Below, piece after piece: positions 18,140 through 25,610 of a DNA stretch of 64,000 nucleotides. A program made the position numbers and the translations under genes. The notes under the pieces are model-generated. The model was given only the letters and a program-made list of their open reading frames with translations. It made no database searches and was not told where the DNA came from. Source of the stretch: Paenibacillus rhizosphaerae (lineage in GTDB: Bacteria; Bacillota; Bacilli; Paenibacillales; Paenibacillaceae). The DNA is taken from positions 671,200 to 735,199 of the forward strand of contig NZ_JACHXJ010000003.1 of NCBI RefSeq assembly GCF_014192015.1, written 5' to 3'. Each line of letters starts with the position of its first letter. Positions within the stretch are counted from its first letter, which is position 1.

Positions 18140-19456
18140 TTACTCGGCCAGGATGTATTGGTTCAGCTTCGCTTTCAGCAGCTCTTGGCGGCTGGACTCG
18201 TTGCGGCGCGGATTTTCATTGTTCAGCGCATACTCGGCCAGGGAAGCCAAGGTTGCTTTGCCGGATACGACGTCTGCGCCGATACCTTCCTTGAAGCTGG
18301 CGTAGCGCTTGTCGATGAAATCGTCGAACACGCGGTCTTCGATCAGCTTAGCGGCTACCTTCAAGCCTTTAGCGTACGTATCCATACCTGCGATATGCGC
18401 CAGGAACAGATCTTCCGGCTCAAACGACTGACGGCGTACTTTGGCGTCGAAGTTGATGCCGCCTTTGCCGAGACCGTCGTTCTTCAGCACTTCATACAGC
18501 GTAAGCGTGGAATCGTAAATGTTCAGAGGGAACTCGTCGGTGTCCCATCCGAGCAGCATGTCGCCTTGGTTGGCGTCCAAGGATCCAAGCATGCCATTGA
18601 TGCGTGCTACGCGCAGCTCGTGCTCGAACGTATGTCCGGCCAGCGTTGCATGGTTGGCTTCCAGGTTCAGCTTGAAGTGCTTGTCGAGATCGTATTTTTG
18701 CAGGAACGAAATCGTCGTCGCCGCGTCAAAGTCATATTGATGCTTCGTCGGCTCCTTCGGTTTTGGTTCGATCAGGAACTGGGCGTCAAAGCCGATTTCC
18801 TTCGCATAATCCACAGCCATATGGAACAGGCGGGCCATGTTGTCCATTTCAAGCTTGAGGTCCGTATTCAACAGGGTTTCATACCCTTCGCGTCCGCCCC
18901 AGAATACGTAGTTTTCCGCACCAAGCTGTTTGCCGACTTCGAGGCCTTTTTTGACTTGAGCTGCAGCGTGGGCATACACGTCCGCGTTGCAGGTCGATCC
19001 GGCACCGTGCATGAAGCGTGGGTTCGTGAACATGTTAGCCGTGTTCCACAGCAGCTTCTTGCCGGAGGTTTTCATGCCTTGGCTGATCAGGTCGACGATC
19101 GTGTCGATGTTGCTGTAGAATTCGCGCAGGCTGCTTCCTTCCGGTGCGATGTCGATATCGTGGAAGCAGAAGAACGGCAGGTTCATTTTGTCCAAAAATT
19201 CAAAAGCGGCTTCTACGCGGGCTTTGGCCTTGTCCATGCCGTCGTATTTGTCCCAGCTGCGGACAGCTGTATCTGTGCCGAACGGGTCGGAACCGCCAGC
19301 TGTCAGCGTATGCCAGTAAGCCATCGCAAAGCGAAGATGCTCCTCCATCGTTTTGCCTGCTACCACTTCTTGCGGGTTATAAAATTTGAACGCGTACGGA
19401 TTGGTCGAACGGCTTCCTTCATAAGCGATCTTCCCAACGTTCTCAAAGTATGCCAT
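18140..19456 (-). CDS. xylA: Xylose isomerase
   Basis: 438 residues, class II XylA length; converts D-xylose to D-xylulose in a TIM barrel with two divalent metals. Catalytic His in PFFCFHDIDIAPEG; metal ligands in IEPKPKEPTKHQYDFD, LNLEANHATLAGHTFEHE and GSLDANQGDMLLGWDTDE. ATG at 19456 (MAYFENVG) follows GAGGAGGATTAATTAC. Divergent from xylR; a cre site and a xylose-repressor palindrome lie between them, giving xylose induction and glucose repression. Confidence 0.98.
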   Translation of the reverse strand: MAYFENVGKIAYEGSRSTNPYAFKFYNPQEVVAGKTMEEHLRFAMAYWHTLTAGGSDPFGTDTAVRSWDKYDGMDKAKARVEAAFEFLDKMNLPFFCFHDIDIAPEGSSLREFYSNIDTIVDLISQGMKTSGKKLLWNTANMFTNPRFMHGAGSTCNADVYAHAAAQVKKGLEVGKQLGAENYVFWGGREGYETLLNTDLKLEMDNMARLFHMAVDYAKEIGFDAQFLIEPKPKEPTKHQYDFDAATTISFLQKYDLDKHFKLNLEANHATLAGHTFEHELRVARINGMLGSLDANQGDMLLGWDTDEFPLNIYDSTLTLYEVLKNDGLGKGGINFDAKVRRQSFEPEDLFLAHIAGMDTYAKGLKVAAKLIEDRVFDDFIDKRYASFKEGIGADVVSGKATLASLAEYALNNENPRRNESSRQELLKAKLNQYILAE

Positions 19457-19485
19457 GTAATTAATCCTCCTCAAAATTTGCTTGT

Positions 19486-19499
19486 CGCAAACGTTTACA
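19486..19499. promoter_or_regulatory. cre site upstream of xylA
   Basis: On the minus strand TGTAAACGTTTGCG, a near-palindromic CcpA site, 30 bp before the xylA start codon and after the operator. CcpA bound here should block elongation or initiation of xylA, as in Bacillus xyl operons. Confidence 0.8.
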
Positions 19500-19523
19500 G
19501 GAACATAGTAACACATCGGATCG

Positions 19524-19548
19524 ACTTTGTATATTGGTTAAACAAAGT
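19524..19548. promoter_or_regulatory. XylR operator (xylO) in the xylA-xylR intergenic region
   Basis: A 25-bp dyad with perfect outer arms ACTTTGT and ACAAAGT and an AT-rich centre containing GGTTAA. Size and layout match xylO of Bacillus. It sits between the divergent xylA and xylR genes, so it could control both. A TATACA/TACTAT -10-like element lies beside it on the xylA side. Confidence 0.8.
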
Positions 19549-19646
19549 TTTTTTTAAAAAGTGATTTCGGGTTGCTTTTTGCCGCGGATAACTCTAGACT
19601 AATTGATTATGTGCTAAAGGGATTACTCGAAGGATGTGCGATATAC

Positions 19647-20810
19647 ATGAAAGTCACCGGCGACCAGGCTCTGGTCAAAAAAATAAACCGCTCGCTTGTG
19701 CTTCACACGATCCGCAAGCATTCCTCCACCCTCTCCAGAGCACGGGTATCGGAATTGACCGGCCTTAATAAGGCCACCGTCTCCAATTTGGTGGCCGAGC
19801 TGTGCGAGCAGCAGCTGGTCACCGAGGTCGGCCCGGGCAAATCCAGCGGCGGGCGCAAACCGCTGCTGCTGCATTTTAACGCGATGGCCGGCACCGTCAT
19901 CGGCATTGAGCTGCGGGTGAAGCAGCTGAAGGCCGTACTGTGCGACCTGGGGGGCAACGTACTGGAGGAACGTGATCATGCGTTGGAGCGTCACGATCTG
20001 TCTTATGTGCTTGAAGCCATGAAGAAAGTCATCTCCAGTCTTATGGAATCAGCTCCGGACACGCCATACGGCACCGTCGGGATCGGAGTCGGCGTTCCCG
20101 GCATGGTGGATGAAAACGGCGTCGTTTTGTTTGCGCCTAACCTCGGCTGGGAAATGGTTCATTTGCGGCAGCTGCTGGAGGAAGCCTTTTCGGTGCCTGT
20201 CACCATTGATAACGAGGCCAACGCCGGTGCTCAGGGCGAGCTGAACTTCGGTGCGGCAAAGGATGTGCGCCACCTGCTTTATATCAGTGCGGGCTCGGGT
20301 ATCGGTTCCGGCATTATCATTGGCGGGGAACTGTACAAAGGTGCACGGGGTTACGCCGGGGAGACCGGCCATATGTGTATCGAGGCCGACGGTAGGCCCT
20401 GCACCTGCGGAAGCCGGGGCTGCTGGGAGCTCTACGCTTCGGAGAAAACCTACGATACGGCTGACGTTACCCTGCCGGCCCATAATACGCCCGAGCTCGT
20501 GCGCCTGGCTTCCACAGGAAATGAAGCCGCCCGGGAACAATTCGCCCAGATGGGCAAGTACCTGGGCATCGGCGTGACCAATCTCATCAACAGCTTCAAT
20601 CCCGAGCTCATCGTGATCGGCGGAGCGCTCTCCGAAGCCCGTGAATGGCTGGCCGGACCGATGCAGGCGGTAGTTGCGGAGCGGACGCTTCCATACCATA
20701 AGCAGCAGCTTGAGATCACCTTCTCCCGGCTCGGCAGCCGTGGAACGATGATCGGCGCGGGCTTCGCCGCCGTCATGCACTTTCTCGGCCACGCGCGCGT
20801 CACGCTGTAA
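19647..20810 (+). CDS. xylR: Xylose-responsive ROK-family repressor
   Basis: 387 residues from ATG 19647 (MKVTGDQALVKKINR). N-terminal winged helix about 10-75 (LSRARVSELTGLNKATVSNLVAEL), then a ROK sugar-kinase-like domain: VIGIELRVKQLKAVLCDLGG, GVGVPGMVD, IDNEANAGAQGELNFG, and the ROK Cys motif CTCGSRGCWELYASE. AAGGA lies 12 nt before this ATG, which is long; the frame stays open to 19572 (a TTG) without better support. Divergent from xylA with xylO between. Expected to release DNA on binding xylose. Confidence 0.93.
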   Translation: MKVTGDQALVKKINRSLVLHTIRKHSSTLSRARVSELTGLNKATVSNLVAELCEQQLVTEVGPGKSSGGRKPLLLHFNAMAGTVIGIELRVKQLKAVLCDLGGNVLEERDHALERHDLSYVLEAMKKVISSLMESAPDTPYGTVGIGVGVPGMVDENGVVLFAPNLGWEMVHLRQLLEEAFSVPVTIDNEANAGAQGELNFGAAKDVRHLLYISAGSGIGSGIIIGGELYKGARGYAGETGHMCIEADGRPCTCGSRGCWELYASEKTYDTADVTLPAHNTPELVRLASTGNEAAREQFAQMGKYLGIGVTNLINSFNPELIVIGGALSEAREWLAGPMQAVVAERTLPYHKQQLEITFSRLGSRGTMIGAGFAAVMHFLGHARVTL

Positions 20811-20825
20811 CCGAAATTTTATAGA

Positions 20826-20862
20826 AAAGGCCGGAGATCCAATAGATCTTCGGCCTTTATGT
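20826..20862 (+). terminator. Terminator of xylR
   Basis: AAAGGCCGGAGATC pairs with GATCTTCGGCCTTT (one mismatch) around AATA, followed by TATGTT. It begins 15 bp after the xylR stop. Confidence 0.9.
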
Positions 20863-20868
20863 TATCCC

Positions 20869-21058
20869 AATCCGACAGCGAACATTCAGCTCGCCCTCAA
20901 GGTAAATGTTGACACGCGTCCTGTTCGGCTCCTTCATGGATGCCTGCACGAACGGTCGAACCCTCGCGCGTGGGTTCTCTCCCACACAACCGCTCAACAA
21001 CAAAAAAACGCCTTCCGGCGTTACCTTTTATTGTTTATGGAGCGGGTGGTGGGAATAC
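20869..21058. repeat. Spacer repeat, copy 1, ending in a tRNA-Gly 3' relic
   Basis: About 190 bp, directly repeated at 21063-21261. Shared parts in order: an inverted repeat around AACATT/AATGTT; a segment GCGTCCTGTTCGG with TCCTTCATGGATGCCTGCACG next to it; GGTTCTCTC; a terminator hairpin AACGCC / GGCGTT (21007-21022) with its U run on the minus strand; and TATGGAGCGGGTG. The hairpin is what would end a minus-strand tRNA transcript. This copy is the more diverged. Confidence 0.85.
21038..21056 (-). pseudogene. Relic of the 3' end of a tRNA-Gly gene
   Basis: Nineteen bases match the last 19 of the intact tRNA-Gly at 21243-21261 (including CCA) at 18 of 19 positions. The rest of the tRNA is missing: the sequence passes straight into spacer copy 2. 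Confidence 0.75.
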
Positions 21059-21062
21059 TCAA

Positions 21063-21261
21063 CATCTCGATCCAACAGCGAGCCTTCGGCTCGCCACTAA
21101 GGTAGATGTTGACGCGCGTCCTGTTCGGGTTCCTTCATGGATGCCTGCACGGATGGTCGCACCCACGCGCGCGGGTTCTCTCTTGCTCAACCGCTCTCAA
21201 AATAAAAAAAACGCCCATTGGCGTTGTTTCTTTTAACTAATATGGAGCGGGTGATGGGAAT
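21063..21261. repeat. Spacer repeat, copy 2, joined to the intact tRNA-Gly 3' end
   Basis: Second copy of the 190-bp unit. Its inverted repeat is fuller: CAACATCT (from 21061) pairs with AGATGTTG near 21104-21111, and an inner stem GCGAGCC / GGCTCGC sits between. The terminator hairpin AACGCC / GGCGTT is at 21210-21225, with eight A (U on the minus strand) before it, so it ends the tRNA-Pro/tRNA-Gly transcript. Confidence 0.85.
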
Positions 21262-21316
21262 CGAACCCACGCTATCAGCTTGGAAGGCTGAAGTTCTACC
21301 ATTGAACTACACCCGC
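21243..21316 (-). tRNA. tRNA-Gly (anticodon TCC)
   Basis: 74 nt with encoded CCA. Acceptor GCGGGTG pairs with CACCCGC; D arm TAGTTCAATGGTAGAA; anticodon loop CTTCCAA gives TCC; T loop GGTTCGATTCC. It reads GGA/GGG codons. Confidence 0.97.
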
Positions 21317-21381
21317 ATATCACCTGTAAAAGCAAAGCCGCAAAGGCGGATCTCATACTTTCTCAGGGTGAATGTCTAGTA

Positions 21382-21455
21382 TCGGGATGACACGATTCGA
21401 ACATGCGACCCCCTGGTCCCAAACCAGGTGCTCTACCAAGCTGAGCTACATCCCG
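21382..21455 (-). tRNA. tRNA-Pro (anticodon TGG)
   Basis: Acceptor CGGGATG pairs with CATCCCG; D loop AGCTCAGCTTGGTAGAGC; anticodon loop TTTGGGA gives TGG; T arm ATGTTCGAATCGTGT. The CCA end is not encoded, unlike the neighbouring tRNA-Gly. The two are 65 bp apart and likely share one transcript. Confidence 0.97.
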
Positions 21456-21529
21456 TTGCATTCAAGATATATCATCTTGTGAAGACAAGAAATAATATAC
21501 CACGGTAGCCGCGGGATTGCAATACTTTT

Positions 21530-23632
21530 TTAATTCAACAGAAAGGTCCGCTCAAAATCCTCCGGCGAGATCGGCTTGCTGAAATAATAGCCTTGACCCT
21601 CGTGGCAGCGCTGCTCCTTCAAGAAATGGAGCTGCTCCTCATTCTCTACGCCTTCGGCTGTTACCTTGAGCTGCAGATGATGCGCCATCGATGCGATCGT
21701 GGAGACGATCGCCGCATCGTTATGATCGCTCAACACTTCGTGGACGAAGGAACGGTCGATTTTCAACCGGTCGATCGGCATGTTCTTCAAATAATGCAGC
21801 GAGCTGTACCCTGTGCCGAAGTCGTCGATACTGATGAAGACACCGAGCTGCTTCAAGCGTCGAAGCTGGTCAAAGGCTGTCTCCTTGTCAAACGTCATGC
21901 TTTCCGTAATTTCCAGCTCGACGTACTTCGGATCCAAGCCGATTTCCTCCAGGATGAACCCGATGCGTTCAGCCAGCTGGGGCTGGAGAAACTGGCGCAT
22001 CGATAGATTGATCGACACGCAGATCGGCTTATATCCGGCCTGCTGCCATTTTTTATTCTGCATGCACGCCGTGCGGAGAACCCATTCGCCTAGAGGAACG
22101 ATCAGACCGCTCTCCTCAGCCAGCGGTATGAATTCGGCCGGCGATACGAATCCCCGTCTCGGATGCCGCCAGCGCAGCAGCGCCTCCATGCCGACGATCT
22201 CATTGCTTTCCAAATGAACGAGCGGCTGGTACTCCAAATAAAACTCCTCTCTCTCGATCGCTTTACGCAGGTCGTTCTCCAAGCGGAGCCGCTCCTTCGC
22301 CTTCATCTGCATGGATGGGACAAAGTGACGGACGTCAACTCCATAATCTTTGGCATGGTGAACGGCGGTGTCCGCGTGCTGAATCAGCTCTTCGGCCGTG
22401 TCTCCGTCCTGCGGAAAGACCGCCATCCCTGCGCAGAGCGTGATATGATAATCGTTTTCCTCGATGACGACGGGCTTTTCAAAGAGCTTCAGCAAATAGC
22501 GGATCCGCTCCATCCCCTCTTCCACGCCGGCAAGCGCAGGCAGAATGATGGCGAACTCATCGGAGCCCATGCTGAACACTTCCTCCCTAGACCCGGTATT
22601 CCGTTTGAGGCGGTCGCCGACAAGCTGCAGAATCCGGTCCCCTGCCTGATGGCCCAGGGAGTCATTAATATTTTTGAAGCCGTTGACGTTAAAAACGACG
22701 ACCCCTGTCATTTCATGTCCCGCATTTTTGATCTTACTGGAAATTCGCTCAGTCAACCGGCGTTTGTTTGGAAGCCCAGTGAGGTCGTCATGGAACGCCA
22801 GATAGTTCATCCGCGCCTCCACCCGCTGCTGTTCTCGGAATGGATCCTCGATCGTCAGCCGGTAAACCCCTTTCAGCATCAGATAGTAAGCCACACCGCC
22901 GGAAAGGGTGCCAAACAGGTAATTCCACTGGTATGTATGATTCGCCGTCATCATCAGCCCCTGTCCGAGAGCGGAGTAAATCAGCGCCCGGATAATAATA
23001 AGCAGCGATGGGGCCCGGTCCTTTCTGCCCCGGTACATGATCGATCCGATGCCAATCAGGCATACCGCAATGATCACCAGGTCCAAATATTTCTTCAGCC
23101 AATTCATGCTGCCGTGGTTCAGCAGCAAAGGAAGTTTCTGATGCCACAGGAAAAAGGCAAGCACGCCAAATACGATCACGACCGACGTGATCATAAATAC
23201 GAAGCGTTTATGGGCAATCGACACCATCGCGTCTTTCAGATTATAAATCGACAGAAGCCCGAGGGCACACGCCCCCTTGGAGATTATAAGCAGCCACATG
23301 GCATCGTCCTGGTTTAAGGCATAGCCGAATAGAGGGATTCCGGGCAAGCTGACCGTCTGCAAAAAGTCAAACACAGCCAGAAACAAAAACAGCGCAGCCG
23401 TATACAGCCTATGCCGCGACAGTTTGTGCGAAAATAACAGCCACCCCTGGGCGAACACGGCAAAGCTGACAGCTACGCTGCTCCAGCCGGCAAGGACATA
23501 AATCGTCTTGAACCAACCGGCGCCATCATGACGGTATAAAAATGCAGTTTGAACGATCTGAACTGCAACAAAAAACAAGATTCCCATCAAGGCCGTCCTG
23601 ATTGTTCGTCTTTTCTCCACTCTGGTATGCAT
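21530..23632 (-). CDS. Membrane GGDEF-EAL protein, probable c-di-GMP phosphodiesterase
   Basis: 700 residues. The first 250 hold about eight membrane helices with little loop. A GGDEF domain at about 270-430 keeps DDLTGLPNKRRL and the substrate region FNVNGFKNINDSLGHQAGD, but the signature reads MGSDEF instead of GGDEF. The EAL domain (about 440-690) looks intact: EALLRW, SINLSMRQF, ELEITES, DDFGTGYSSL, KIDRSFV and AEGVENEEQ. So it most likely hydrolyses c-di-GMP; the GGDEF domain may be regulatory. ATG at 23632. Stands alone, ending 75 bp from the tRNA genes. Confidence 0.93.
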   Translation of the reverse strand: MHTRVEKRRTIRTALMGILFFVAVQIVQTAFLYRHDGAGWFKTIYVLAGWSSVAVSFAVFAQGWLLFSHKLSRHRLYTAALFLFLAVFDFLQTVSLPGIPLFGYALNQDDAMWLLIISKGACALGLLSIYNLKDAMVSIAHKRFVFMITSVVIVFGVLAFFLWHQKLPLLLNHGSMNWLKKYLDLVIIAVCLIGIGSIMYRGRKDRAPSLLIIIRALIYSALGQGLMMTANHTYQWNYLFGTLSGGVAYYLMLKGVYRLTIEDPFREQQRVEARMNYLAFHDDLTGLPNKRRLTERISSKIKNAGHEMTGVVVFNVNGFKNINDSLGHQAGDRILQLVGDRLKRNTGSREEVFSMGSDEFAIILPALAGVEEGMERIRYLLKLFEKPVVIEENDYHITLCAGMAVFPQDGDTAEELIQHADTAVHHAKDYGVDVRHFVPSMQMKAKERLRLENDLRKAIEREEFYLEYQPLVHLESNEIVGMEALLRWRHPRRGFVSPAEFIPLAEESGLIVPLGEWVLRTACMQNKKWQQAGYKPICVSINLSMRQFLQPQLAERIGFILEEIGLDPKYVELEITESMTFDKETAFDQLRRLKQLGVFISIDDFGTGYSSLHYLKNMPIDRLKIDRSFVHEVLSDHNDAAIVSTIASMAHHLQLKVTAEGVENEEQLHFLKEQRCHEGQGYYFSKPISPEDFERTFLLN

Positions 23633-23842
23633 GCAGTCCTCTGACCCCCGGGCTTTTTCTGAAATATTTATATATGAATTTCATGCTAAATAATTCCACG
23701 TTCATGCCGACATTCCTGCTAACATCAGACAATAATTTCACATTAGGGCCATCGTTCGACATGAGTCGTTTTGCAAAAAAATGAATCCTCATCCTCCTTC
23801 ATCCGTATTGTAGATTATAATACCTAAGGGGTGTGGCATTGT

Positions 23843-24166
23843 ATGATCATTACAACAACCGAAAATGTAGCCAATCATGAAATTATCGAGGTACTCGGCA
23901 CCACGTTTGGAGTCGTCGTTAGAGCCAGAGGCATCGGCGGGGATATTATGGCTTCCCTCAAGGGCCTTGTCGGCGGCGAGGTGAAGCAGTACACCCAGAT
24001 GATTGAGGATGCGCGGCGGCAAGCGGTGGACCGGATGGTACAGAACGCGCATGCCATGGGCGGGGACGCCATCGTGATGATGCGCTTTGACAGCGGGGAT
24101 ATCGGCAATAACATGAGCGAAATTGTTGCCTACGGCACGGTCGTTAGAACCCGTCCTGTCGGCTGA
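23843..24166 (+). CDS. YbjQ/UPF0145 family protein
   Basis: 107 residues from ATG 23843 (MIITTTENVANHEIIEVLG). The family signature is clear: GTTFGVVVRARGIGGDIMASLKG, shortened here to VVVRARGIGGDI, then YTQMIEDARRQAVDRM, GGDAIVMMRFD and EIVAYGTVV. The fold is a small pentamer-type beta/alpha domain of unknown function in bacteria. AAGGGG lies 12 nt before the ATG. Its stop overlaps the start of the next gene (TGATG), so both form an operon closed by a strong terminator. Confidence 0.93.
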   Translation: MIITTTENVANHEIIEVLGTTFGVVVRARGIGGDIMASLKGLVGGEVKQYTQMIEDARRQAVDRMVQNAHAMGGDAIVMMRFDSGDIGNNMSEIVAYGTVVRTRPVG

Positions 24167-24417
24167 TGGGAGGTATGGTCATTATTCTGCTCATATACGC
24201 CTTGGAGCTGGTCGCTTTTCTGCTGCTGTTATGGGTAAGCTGGCGCTTCTTCGACAAGAGGTACCGCCGCCGGGACGACAGCGGGGGCAGCAGGGACATC
24301 ATGAACGGATCGTTTACGCCGACTTCGGAAGTATTCATTGACCCGAAAGACGGCCATAAATACCAGGTCTATTATAATCACCGTACCGGTGAACGCGAAT
24401 ATATCAGACTCGATTGA
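24166..24417 (+). CDS. Small membrane protein with one N-terminal helix
   Basis: 83 residues. One long hydrophobic segment (about 4-25, IILLIYALELVAFLLLLW), then a basic patch KRYRRRDD and a soluble tail that ends with DPKDGHKYQVYYNHRTGERE. ATG at 24166 overlaps the stop of the YbjQ-like gene and is probably translated by coupling; a second in-frame ATG is at 24175. I do not recognise the family. The pairing suggests it anchors or partners the YbjQ-like protein (inference). Confidence 0.75.
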   Translation: MGGMVIILLIYALELVAFLLLLWVSWRFFDKRYRRRDDSGGSRDIMNGSFTPTSEVFIDPKDGHKYQVYYNHRTGEREYIRLD

Positions 24418-24421
24418 AGCC

Positions 24422-24464
24422 AAAAAAGGGCTGCCCGCACACATGTGACGGGCAGCCCTTTTTT
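24422..24464. terminator. Bidirectional terminator
   Basis: AAAAAAGGGCTGCCCG pairs perfectly with CGGGCAGCCCTTTTTT across an 11-nt loop, with T runs for both strands. It separates the convergent small membrane gene and the aldolase-like gene. Confidence 0.96.
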
Positions 24465-24486
24465 CTGGTGTATCTAATGATGTGGT

Positions 24487-25452
24487 TTACTTGTGTTTCG
24501 GATCAAAGTTGACTTCCGGAGTCGTCAGCTTGTCGTAGAAATCCACGTACTTGTCCTTATCCTCCGATGCCCGGAGCGCCATAGCGGAACGTGGATGCTC
24601 CCCCAGTGTTCCCGTAACCATGTAAGGAATCAGGTAGCCCCATTCTTCCTTCTCACGAAGCGGAATCATCAGGCGCTCGATCAAATCCAGCACCGGACGA
24701 AGGTTGTAATGGGTATTTTTCAGATGGGTGACGAGCAGCTCGGTCGGGCAGTTGCCTGCCGCGCGGCCCATTCCGTATACGGACGCATCCAGCAGTTCTA
24801 CGCCCAGCTCTGCTGCGGTCAGTGTGTTGGAGAAGGCCAACTGCATATTGTTATGCGTATGGACGCCAAGACGCTTATTTGGCAGATGCTTCTTGAACTT
24901 CTCGACCAAGTACTCCATGTCCTTGTGGTCAAGGCTTCCGTAGGAGTCGACGATGTAGACGACATCCACCACACTCTCCCGAATCATTTCGAAGGCTTCC
25001 AGCAGCTCGTTCTCCATGACGTTGGACAGAGCCATAATATTCAGCGTCGTTTCGTAACCGCGTTCATGGAACGTCTGCACCAGCTCCAGCGCTTTATCCA
25101 CGTCCTTGATGTAGCAAGCAACACGGATTAAATCCAGCATGCTCTCTTCACGCGGCAAAATATCATTTTCATCGACACGGCCGATATCCACGAGGGCGGA
25201 CAGCTTGGTTTTGCCCTTCTGGGGGATCACTTCACGCAGGAAAGAATCGTCCAAAAAGCGCCAAGGTCCGGCAGAATCGGCGCCCTTCAGCAGTTTGGGT
25301 GAATTTTTGTAGCCGATTTCCATATAGTCAACACCGGCCTCATTCAGTCCGGCGTATAAAGTTTGTACAAACTCGACGCTGAAGTCCCAGTTATTGACCA
25401 GTCCCCCATCGCGAATCGTGCAATCGACAATTTTACAAGGGTTCGTTTTCAT
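24487..25452 (-). CDS. DRE-TIM metallolyase, HMGL-like aldolase family
   Basis: 321 residues from ATG 25452 (MKTNPCKIVDCTIRDGG). The family signature DCTIRDGG gives the catalytic Arg and metal Asp; HTHNN gives the metal-binding His pair; AAGNCPTE is the GAGN-like region. This groups it with HMG-CoA lyase, isopropylmalate synthase and 4-hydroxy-2-oxovalerate aldolase catalytic domains. At 321 residues it has no regulatory or communication domain. The substrate cannot be told from sequence; it stands alone, so context does not help. GGAG lies 11 nt before the start. Confidence 0.85.
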   Translation of the reverse strand: MKTNPCKIVDCTIRDGGLVNNWDFSVEFVQTLYAGLNEAGVDYMEIGYKNSPKLLKGADSAGPWRFLDDSFLREVIPQKGKTKLSALVDIGRVDENDILPREESMLDLIRVACYIKDVDKALELVQTFHERGYETTLNIMALSNVMENELLEAFEMIRESVVDVVYIVDSYGSLDHKDMEYLVEKFKKHLPNKRLGVHTHNNMQLAFSNTLTAAELGVELLDASVYGMGRAAGNCPTELLVTHLKNTHYNLRPVLDLIERLMIPLREKEEWGYLIPYMVTGTLGEHPRSAMALRASEDKDKYVDFYDKLTTPEVNFDPKHK

Positions 25453-25567
25453 CCAACAAGCTTCTCCTTCCGGCATAAAATTTATTCCTTCATCATACTT
25501 GAAGGTGACCGGAAAAGTAAAGGTTAATTGTGCGGAGCGTATGACCGCAAATGACGGCATACGAAAT

Positions 25568-25598
25568 AAAGCGGCTATCCCGCTCAGGATTCCGCTTT
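25568..25598 (-). terminator. Terminator of pepA
   Basis: AAAGCGG pairs with CCGCTTT, with TCC/GGA inside, then ATTTC on the minus strand. It starts 13 bp after the pepA stop. Confidence 0.75.
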
Positions 25599-25610
25599 AC
25601 GTTCATTGTC

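Noticed and set aside
20906..21236. Small frames across the spacer repeats
   Set aside because: They read through terminator hairpins and a tRNA relic; peptide similarity between copies is explained by the DNA repeat.
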